From positions 1-19,858 of the forward strand of contig JADFUZ010000054.1 of the NCBI GenBank assembly GCA_015222295.1: a DNA stretch of 19,858 bases, given 5' to 3'. The DNA is from Chloroflexota bacterium (lineage in GTDB: Bacteria > Chloroflexota > Dehalococcoidia > GIF9 > AB-539-J10). The translations under genes and the position numbers were made by a program. The notes beneath the pieces are model-generated. The model searched no databases and was not told the DNA's origin. It worked only from the letters and a program-made list of their open reading frames with translations. Below are positions 14,300-19,858 of the stretch, piece by piece (positions within the stretch are counted from its first letter, which is position 1; each line of letters opens with the position of its first letter).

Positions 14300-15175
14300 A
14301 TGCTGGACTTGTCGGCCATTTTGCAGTTCTTTATCAGCGGTGTGAACCTGGGGTGTATCTACGCCGCCATCGGCCTGGGGCTCTTTGTTGTCTATGGTGT
14401 GACCGGGGTACTCAACCTCGCGCAGGGGGAGTTTGTGATGCTGGGAGGGATGCTGACGGTCGCCTTCTACACCGCGGGCACAGCTCTCGTCCCGAGCCTG
14501 CTTATGGCGGTGATCATCGCTGCTCTGGTAGGAGCAATGCTGTATCGCCTTATCATCTACCCGGCGAGGAACTCATCGGGTTCTACCCTGGTCTTTCTTA
14601 CCCTCGGATTTGCCTTCGCCACCGAGGGGATAGCTCTTTCGGTGTGGGGCTGGGAGTTCAAGAGCTTGCCCAGTTTCTGGGGCAGCCCGAATATCCAGTT
14701 GTGGGGGGCAACAATCTTCGGTCAGACCCCCTGGGTGGTAGGCACCACGCTGCTCCTGGTGATTGGTTTGTTCTTTTTCTTCGGTCACACCATCCACGGG
14801 AAAGCTTTGCGTGCGTGTGCTGACGAACCGCTGGGAGCCAGGACGGTGGGGATCAGCACCGACCAGATGGCGCTTTTCTCTTTCGTGCTGGCTGCCAGCC
14901 TGGGGGCTGTCGTCGGGGCGGTGATAACGCCATTGACCATGACCGGTTACGGCGTTGGGATGCCTCTGACCATAAAAGGCCTCCTGGCTGCCTTAGTGGG
15001 AGGCATAAACCGGGCTGAAGGCGTGATACTGGGAGGAATGGCTCTGGGCATGGCCGAGGCAATTAGCGCGGGGTTAATGCCTTCGGGCTATCACGGCGTC
15101 ATTGCTCTGGGGATCTTGATAGTAGTGTTCTTGTCCCGGCCTCGCGGACTACTGGTTGCTCCGGGGAAGGTGTGA
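14300..15175 (+). CDS. livH: branched-chain amino acid-type ABC permease LivH
   Basis: This 291-residue integral membrane protein is one of two permease subunits of the importer. GVTGVLNLAQGEFVMLGG (about 35-52) is the family hallmark, usually NxAHGEF. Several hydrophobic segments follow, and the cytoplasmic coupling loop RACADEPLGARTVGIS (about 172-187) is where the ATPases dock. GLLAALVGGINRAEGVILGG is the conserved late helix region. The ribosome-binding site before ATG 14300 is poor, and the 53-base gap after livK may mean lower expression than the receptor. The stop overlaps livM by four bases. Confidence 0.92.
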   Translation: MLDLSAILQFFISGVNLGCIYAAIGLGLFVVYGVTGVLNLAQGEFVMLGGMLTVAFYTAGTALVPSLLMAVIIAALVGAMLYRLIIYPARNSSGSTLVFLTLGFAFATEGIALSVWGWEFKSLPSFWGSPNIQLWGATIFGQTPWVVGTTLLLVIGLFFFFGHTIHGKALRACADEPLGARTVGISTDQMALFSFVLAASLGAVVGAVITPLTMTGYGVGMPLTIKGLLAALVGGINRAEGVILGGMALGMAEAISAGLMPSGYHGVIALGILIVVFLSRPRGLLVAPGKV

Positions 15176-16203
15176 AGACGGCGGTCGGCATGAGAACGGT
15201 GAAAGAGAAAATCAGGGCATTGCTGTCGGGTCGCGAGCATCGCATGGTGCTGGCCCTGTTTGCTGTGGTGCTGATGACAGTGCCACTTGTGGCGGGACCG
15301 TATGGCGTCATAGTCATGGTGGATGTGGGGCTGTACTCGATAGTGACCATGGGGCTCATTCTGCTCATGGGTTTTGCCGGGCAGATATCCCTGGGACAGG
15401 GTGTTTTCTTTGGCCTGGGCGCCTACATGTCAGGAATCATCACCACGCGTTGCGGCCTTTCACCCTGGCTGGTTCTCCTCGTCGCTGCGGTTGCAGCGGG
15501 CGCCGTTGCCATTGTGGTTGGACGGGCTCTGGTCCGGCTGCGCGGGCTGATTGTGGCTGGAGTGACTCTGGCGCTGAACCTGGTCTTCTGCTCTCTTGTT
15601 GTCAGCTTGAGAGACCTGACCGGGGGCGCGACTGGACTGCCGCTGATCCCACGCCTTCCTCTGGGAGGGTTTGCACCCAGCAACACTCTGTTCAGCTACT
15701 ACGTGGTGTGGATAGTAGCGATTCTGCTGCTTGTTTTTTCGCTGAACCTGGTCAATTCCCGTACCGGGCGGGCACTAAAGTCAGTGAATCTTCTTGCCGG
15801 TGGGAGCGAGGATACGGCTCAGGTCCTGGGCGTAGACATAATTAGATACAAAGTGCAGGTATTTGCCGTTGGCGCCATCTATGCTAGTATAGCGGGCAGC
15901 TTGTACGCTCACTATACAGGGTGCATAGAGCCCGGCGCCTTTGGTGTTCATTTCTCAGTTCTGGTGGCCATAATGGCAATAATTGGTGGGATGACGAGCC
16001 CCTGGGGAGCCTTTCTCGGCGCTGGCCTGATTGTGAGCGTGAACGAGGCCTTGCGGGAAGTGATGCCGGCGGTGGTCGGTGGCTCTACCGGTGCCTACGA
16101 GCTTATAGCCTACGGCAGCATCCTGGTGGCAACGCTGCTCTTCCTGCCACAGGGCCTGATGTCAATCTGGCGCAGGTTGCAGCCACAGGAACGGTTTCGG
16201 TGA
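15172..16203 (+). CDS. livM: branched-chain amino acid-type ABC permease LivM
   Basis: The second permease subunit has 343 residues with many membrane segments. The LivM hallmark ILLMGFAGQISLGQGVFFGL (about 63-82) is clear. The coupling region RALKSVNLLAGGSEDTAQVLGVD corresponds to the usual R-A-I-R-E-N-E motif but is changed in detail. The late helix has IIGGMTSPWGAFLGAGLIV. The GTG at 15172 overlaps the livH stop (GTGA) and supports coupled translation; ATG 15190 is an alternative start. The gene is followed by livG after 38 bases. Confidence 0.92.
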   Translation: MKTAVGMRTVKEKIRALLSGREHRMVLALFAVVLMTVPLVAGPYGVIVMVDVGLYSIVTMGLILLMGFAGQISLGQGVFFGLGAYMSGIITTRCGLSPWLVLLVAAVAAGAVAIVVGRALVRLRGLIVAGVTLALNLVFCSLVVSLRDLTGGATGLPLIPRLPLGGFAPSNTLFSYYVVWIVAILLLVFSLNLVNSRTGRALKSVNLLAGGSEDTAQVLGVDIIRYKVQVFAVGAIYASIAGSLYAHYTGCIEPGAFGVHFSVLVAIMAIIGGMTSPWGAFLGAGLIVSVNEALREVMPAVVGGSTGAYELIAYGSILVATLLFLPQGLMSIWRRLQPQERFR

Positions 16204-16241
16204 GAGCAGAGTCGGTTGTTTTGGGACTGAAAGGTGGTTCG

Positions 16242-17057
16242 ATGTCTGAAAAGGGGAAGCAGAGGGATACAGAGGAACAAGCCATCCTGGAGATAAGGGA
16301 CGTATCGGTAGCCTATGATGGTCTGGTTGCCGTCAATGGCGTGAGCTTCTGCGTTCGCAGAGGGGATATCATAGCCATCATCGGGCCCAACGGGGCGGGC
16401 AAGACCACCTTGCTCAAGCTGATTACGGGGCTGCTTCGTCCCTCGGGGGGAGAAATCTGGTTGAAACAGCAAAGGGTGGACAGGGTTGCCCCGCATCGTA
16501 TCGCTTCGCTGGGAGTGACCCAGGTCTTTCAGGACATACAGCTCTTCTCAAACATGTCTGTCGTCGAGAACGTAATGGCCGGGTGTCACGTGTGGACTGG
16601 GGCTAGCTTCCTGAGTACGGGGTTGCGGCTACCTCACTCCAGGGCTGAGGAAAGGAACATCTCTGACACCGCGCTGAGAAAGCTTTCTCTGGTGGGGTTG
16701 GGGCAGAAGGCCTTCTACTCTCCTTCCAGCCTTTCCTGGGGGGAGCAAAAGCGGGTGGGGCTCGCGCGCGCACTGGCTGCGGGGGCCGATCTCTTGCTGC
16801 TGGACGAGCCCTACGGCGGGCTGATAGCAGAGGAAATCGGAAAGCTAAGCCAGTTGCTTCTCGAGCTGCAGCATCGGGGGATAACTATCTTGATGGTGGA
16901 ACAGCTGACAGACGTGGTGCTGGACATTGCCAACCAGGTGGTTGTTCTCAGGTATGGCGAAAAGATCGCCGATGGCACAGCTGCTGAAATACAGGGCAAC
17001 GAACAGGTTATTGCCACTTACCTGGGTAACGGACCACTGGAAGGTGACGAGAGATAG
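16242..17057 (+). CDS. livG: branched-chain amino acid-type ABC ATPase LivG, switch His replaced
   Basis: This 271-residue ATPase has the LivG features: Walker A GPNGAGKTT (48-56), Q-loop FQDIQLF (Q97), an insert after NVMAG (about 115-145), signature LSWGEQKR (164-171; relatives usually have LSYGQQ) and Walker B LLLLDEP (184-190, catalytic E189 present). The switch histidine, normally EHD in LivG, is Q221 (VEQLTD). ATG 16242 is chosen because AAAGGTGG lies at 16230-16237; a GTG at 16200 overlapping the livM stop would add 14 residues. Four bases separate it from livF. The subunit assignment is firm. The effect of the lost histidine on ATP turnover is inference. Confidence 0.93.
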   Translation: MSEKGKQRDTEEQAILEIRDVSVAYDGLVAVNGVSFCVRRGDIIAIIGPNGAGKTTLLKLITGLLRPSGGEIWLKQQRVDRVAPHRIASLGVTQVFQDIQLFSNMSVVENVMAGCHVWTGASFLSTGLRLPHSRAEERNISDTALRKLSLVGLGQKAFYSPSSLSWGEQKRVGLARALAAGADLLLLDEPYGGLIAEEIGKLSQLLLELQHRGITILMVEQLTDVVLDIANQVVVLRYGEKIADGTAAEIQGNEQVIATYLGNGPLEGDER

Positions 17058-17061
17058 CTGC

Positions 17062-17769
17062 ATGACACAGGAAAACCACGCTCTGCTGGAAATGATCGAC
17101 GTCTATGCCAATTACGGCGTGGTGCAGGCATTGCGGGGAATCTCCCTTCACGTCGAGCAAGGCGAAATCGCGGCCCTTATCGGGCCCCACGGCTCGGGGA
17201 AAAGCGCCACGCTCAAGGCGATATGTGGCCTGCTGCCTGTGGCGAGGGGTGAGATTCTCTTCGCCCAACAACTCATACACAAGGATCCGATGGAGAAGCT
17301 GGTGGGGCGGGGCATAGCCTACGTGGATGAGAGGAGGCTTATCTTCCCCTCCATGAGCGTGATTGACAATCTTGTCCTGGGCGCCTACCGGCGGCATGGG
17401 AAAGAGCAGAAGGAAAAGATAGAGCAGGATATGCAGACGGTTTTCGAGCTTTTCCCCATTCTTGAGGAGAGAAAGAAACAAACGGCGGGCACCTTCTCTG
17501 GCGGAGAGAAGCAAATGCTGGCGATTGGACGGGCTTTCATGTCCAGCCCGAAGTTGCTGTTGCTGGATTGCCCATCGCTGAGACTCGCTCCCGTTCTGGT
17601 AAGGAAAGTAATGCGGGCGATATCGGAGCTGAGGGATCAGGGGGTTACTACTCTCCTGATAGAGCAGAACGTTCGAGCCATTGTGAACGTTGCTGGCCGA
17701 GCCTATGTGATGGAAGAGGGCAAGATCGTCCTGGAAGGCCATCCCAGGGACCTGCTCGCTGCGCAGTAG
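17062..17769 (+). CDS. livF: branched-chain amino acid-type ABC ATPase LivF, catalytic Walker B Glu replaced by Cys
   Basis: This 235-residue ATPase has the LivF length and order. Walker A is GPHGSGKSA (41-49; relatives GxNGAGKTT). The signature FSGGEKQ (145-151) is intact. Walker B reads LLLLDCP (165-171): the catalytic glutamate is C170, encoded by TGC. The next segment SLRLAP has R174 where relatives have Gly. EQN (201-203) at the switch position is normal for LivF. The start ATG 17062 lies four bases after the livG stop with a weak GAGA upstream. The frame is open with no damage, so this does not look like a pseudogene. LivF may serve mainly as the partner that completes LivG's ATP site. 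Confidence 0.92.
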   Translation: MTQENHALLEMIDVYANYGVVQALRGISLHVEQGEIAALIGPHGSGKSATLKAICGLLPVARGEILFAQQLIHKDPMEKLVGRGIAYVDERRLIFPSMSVIDNLVLGAYRRHGKEQKEKIEQDMQTVFELFPILEERKKQTAGTFSGGEKQMLAIGRAFMSSPKLLLLDCPSLRLAPVLVRKVMRAISELRDQGVTTLLIEQNVRAIVNVAGRAYVMEEGKIVLEGHPRDLLAAQ

Positions 17770-17875
17770 GCACGCTTCTATTCCAGCCCGGAAATGGGAT
17801 GTCTCGCTGGCCAAGTTCTATGGGTGGCTGTCTGGCGACAAGTGGTGGAATCTCGGAGAAGGAGGCAGGCAAGAG

Positions 17876-19795
17876 ATGAAGAGTAGGCTATATAAACCCT
17901 TTCGAATAGGATCGATGCAACTGAGGAATCGGATAGTGATGGCGCCCCTAACGACGCAGTACGCCAGCGAGGAAGGCTACGTGACGGGGCGGAGCCTGAA
18001 CTTCTACGAGGCACGGGCGCGAGGAGGGGCAGGGCTGCTGATTGTGGAGGCCACCATCATCCATCCTGGGGGACAGGCTTTTGCGAACCAACTGAGCATC
18101 AGCGGCGATGAGTTCATTTCGGGCCTCAGCGACCTGGTGCAGGTTATTCACCGGCACGGGGCGAGGGGCGCTATTCAATTGCACCATGGTGGTCGGGTGG
18201 CGAAGCGGGAACTGACAGGGATGCAGCCAATAGCACCCTCACCACTGGCCAGGGGAAAGAGCGAGTTGCCCAGGGAGCTCACCGTTGACGAGATAGGGGA
18301 GATCGTGGCCGATTTCGCCAGGGCCGCGCTGAGGGCGAAGGAGGCCGGGTTCGATGGAGTGGAGATCCACGGAGCGCATGGTTACCTCGTCGACCAGTTC
18401 CTGTCTCCCGCTGCGAACAAACGGCAGGACAGCTATGGCGGAAGCCAGCGGAACCGGGCGAGATTCCTCGTTGAAATCATAGAGGCCATCCGGGGAGAAC
18501 TCGGGAGAGATTATCCCGTGTGGTATCGAATGAACGCCAGGGAGTATGGGGTGGAAGGGGGGACGACCCTGGAGGAGGCGCAGGAGACCGCCCGACGGGC
18601 GGAGGAGGCTGGGGCCGACGCCGTCCACGTCTCGGCCTATGGTCCCAAGACGCCGACCAACCTGACCTCTCCGGCGTTCGTTCCCGCGGTCATCGAGGAC
18701 CTGGCCGAGGGGATAAAGAAAACGGTCAGCATACCTGTGATAGCGGTGGGCAGGATTACCCCTGAAGCGGGCGAGAGGATGCTGGCAGAGGGTAAGGCGG
18801 ACCTTATCGCCATGGGCAAGGCTCTCCTGGCTGATCCCGAGCTGCCCAACAAGGTAGCCGCCGGAAAATCGAGGGATGTCGTCCCGTGCATAGTCTGCAT
18901 GGGATGTCGGGACGACCTGTACGACCCTGATGTAGTGGGCATCAGGTGTCAGGTCAACGCCGCCATGGGAAGAGGTGGGGAGAATGGAATCGTCGCGGCG
19001 GAGAAGCCCAGGAGAGTCCTGGTGATAGGCGGTGGGCCCGGGGGCATGGAGGCCGCGAGGGTGGCCGCCCTGAGAGGACACGGTGTAACGCTCTGGGAAA
19101 AGGAATTCAAGCTGGGGGGTCAGTTGATACCGGCGGCTATTGCGCCGCACAAGGACCGAATCGGCGCCTTCACGGCATACCTTGAGGCCCAGTTGAAGAA
19201 GCTGGGAGTGAGAATCGAACTGGGCAAAGAGGCAACGGCGGATGCGGTTGAGGAGTTCCAGCCCGAAGCGGTGGTGGTGGCTATGGGGGCCAGGCCCCTG
19301 GTGCCACAGATTCCTGGATTGGGCAAGGCCCGTGCCGTGCAGGCCGTGGACGTTCTGGAGGGCAGGGCGGATGTAGGGTCCAGGGTCGTGGTGATAGGAG
19401 GGGAGCTGGTGGGTTGTGAAACGGCGGAGTTTCTGGCCGAGAAGGGCAGAAAGGTTACTATCATGCGAAGAGGTTCGGAGATAGCCTCGAAGGTGGGTCC
19501 CAGCCTCAGGGCCTTCTTTCTGGAGAGGCTTGAGGCAAAAGGTGTCACACTGCTCACCGGAGTGAAATACGAGGAGGCTAGCCCCGCCGGGCTCGTGATC
19601 ACGACCGCGGAAGGGGAGACGAAGACCTTCGCGGCCAGTGCTATAGTCCTGGCGGCAGGCACCATCGCTGACAGGCGGCTCTACGAGGAGATAAGCGGAA
19701 AGCTGCCCGAGGTGTATGCTGTCGGGGACTGTGTTGAGCCGCGCAAGATACGCGATGCCGTCGCCGAGGGCTACAGCGTGGGCCTGAAGATATAG
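17876..19795 (+). CDS. FMN/FAD/4Fe-4S enoate reductase (2,4-dienoyl-CoA reductase FadH / old yellow enzyme type)
   Basis: This 639-residue enzyme belongs to the family of FadH, trimethylamine dehydrogenase and anaerobic 2-enoate reductases. The FMN TIM barrel starts KPFRIGSMQLRNRIVMAPL. It contains EIHGAHGYLVDQFLSP with the candidate catalytic Tyr, and NKRQDSYGG. The cluster motif C-I-V-C-M-G-C then C 14 residues on (C-x2-C-x2-C-x13-C) differs slightly from the FadH spacing x2-x3-x11. FAD binds at VLVIGGGPGGMEAA. The second nucleotide motif reads VIGGELVGCE, with Glu for the third Gly. ATG 17876 follows AAGGAGG (17859-17865). It lies 106 bases after livF and may be co-transcribed. It would reduce a C=C bond of an imported or derived enoate or enoyl-CoA; the substrate is unknown. 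Confidence 0.9.
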   Translation: MKSRLYKPFRIGSMQLRNRIVMAPLTTQYASEEGYVTGRSLNFYEARARGGAGLLIVEATIIHPGGQAFANQLSISGDEFISGLSDLVQVIHRHGARGAIQLHHGGRVAKRELTGMQPIAPSPLARGKSELPRELTVDEIGEIVADFARAALRAKEAGFDGVEIHGAHGYLVDQFLSPAANKRQDSYGGSQRNRARFLVEIIEAIRGELGRDYPVWYRMNAREYGVEGGTTLEEAQETARRAEEAGADAVHVSAYGPKTPTNLTSPAFVPAVIEDLAEGIKKTVSIPVIAVGRITPEAGERMLAEGKADLIAMGKALLADPELPNKVAAGKSRDVVPCIVCMGCRDDLYDPDVVGIRCQVNAAMGRGGENGIVAAEKPRRVLVIGGGPGGMEAARVAALRGHGVTLWEKEFKLGGQLIPAAIAPHKDRIGAFTAYLEAQLKKLGVRIELGKEATADAVEEFQPEAVVVAMGARPLVPQIPGLGKARAVQAVDVLEGRADVGSRVVVIGGELVGCETAEFLAEKGRKVTIMRRGSEIASKVGPSLRAFFLERLEAKGVTLLTGVKYEEASPAGLVITTAEGETKTFAASAIVLAAGTIADRRLYEEISGKLPEVYAVGDCVEPRKIRDAVAEGYSVGLKI

Positions 19796-19801
19796 ACTTC
19801 T

Positions 19802-19858
19802 CTAAAGGCCGATCTTGTCGGCTACCTCGCGCATTCCCGTGATGGCATCGGCCACGAG
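19802..19858 (-). CDS. C-terminal end of an unknown gene, cut by the window edge
   Basis: On the minus strand the frame from the right edge reads LVADAITGMREVADKIGL and stops at TAG (19804-19802). Fourteen of 18 codons end in G or C, in line with the real genes nearby. It would converge on the reductase gene with six bases between stops. Eighteen codons are too few for a family call, and chance openness cannot be excluded. Confidence 0.4.
   Translation of the reverse strand, partial: LVADAITGMREVADKIGL

Noticed and set aside
18239..19150. 303-codon minus-strand open frame opposite the enoate reductase, and a 268-codon one opposite livF (17008-17814).
   Set aside because: Both lie wholly opposite well-supported genes in GC-rich DNA, where long antisense frames are expected; translations look non-protein-like.
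19808..19822. GCCGA/TCGGC hairpin after the enoate reductase as an intrinsic terminator.
   Set aside because: Short stem with no T-run on the + strand, and it lies inside the probable coding tail of the minus-strand gene.

Overview
The window looks like a chromosomal segment of a GC-rich bacterium, probably an uncultivated member of the Chloroflexota close to the Dehalococcoidia. That placement is an inference from memory of protein style and of the gene set hisS, gyrB, nadD, dnaA, fmt. It rests on no search; a GyrB or DnaA tree would settle it. No tRNA, rRNA, CRISPR array, insertion sequence or phage gene was seen.

Left part (about 80-6031, all + strand): a catabolic block. A near-consensus sigma-70 promoter (81-109) drives two tandem fumarylacetoacetate-hydrolase-family (FAH) paralogs. 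A 435-base gap follows, holding a possible decayed gene fragment and a second promoter. Then come an MhpD-type 2-oxo-4-pentenoate hydratase and both subunits of indolepyruvate:ferredoxin oxidoreductase (iorA, iorB; 4-base overlap). FAH pair plus hydratase resembles the lower part of a homoprotocatechuate-type meta-cleavage pathway. IorAB oxidises arylpyruvates to arylacetyl-CoA. The block therefore probably handles aromatic amino-acid or aromatic-acid carbon, but no ring-cleaving enzyme or aldolase lies in the window.

Middle part (6064-12856): housekeeping genes. hisS follows iorB by 32 bases and may be co-transcribed. gyrB (+) has its own extended -10 promoter and converges on nadD (-) with only 7 bases between stop codons. 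Between nadD and the 3' end of dnaA (-) lies a 331-base intergenic region with a 76% A+T core, a palindromic repeat, a DnaA-box-like 9-mer and TAG-type trinucleotides. It is the best replication-origin candidate here. dnaA and fmt are divergent across 160 bases; dnaN is not beside dnaA.

Right part (12890-19795, + strand): a perfect TTGACA/TATAAT promoter and a structured leader of about 125 nt precede a complete branched-chain-amino-acid-type ABC importer (livK, livH, livM, livG, livF). A 639-residue flavin/iron-sulfur enoate reductase of the FadH / old-yellow-enzyme type follows. The two ATPase subunits carry unusual substitutions: LivF has Cys for the catalytic Walker B Glu, and LivG has Gln for the switch His. 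A minus-strand gene tail probably runs off the right edge.

The most promising leads are the FAH pair in which one partner has lost a metal ligand, the possible asymmetric ATPase pair of the importer, the putative origin read by a DnaA with an altered recognition motif, and the structured liv leader.
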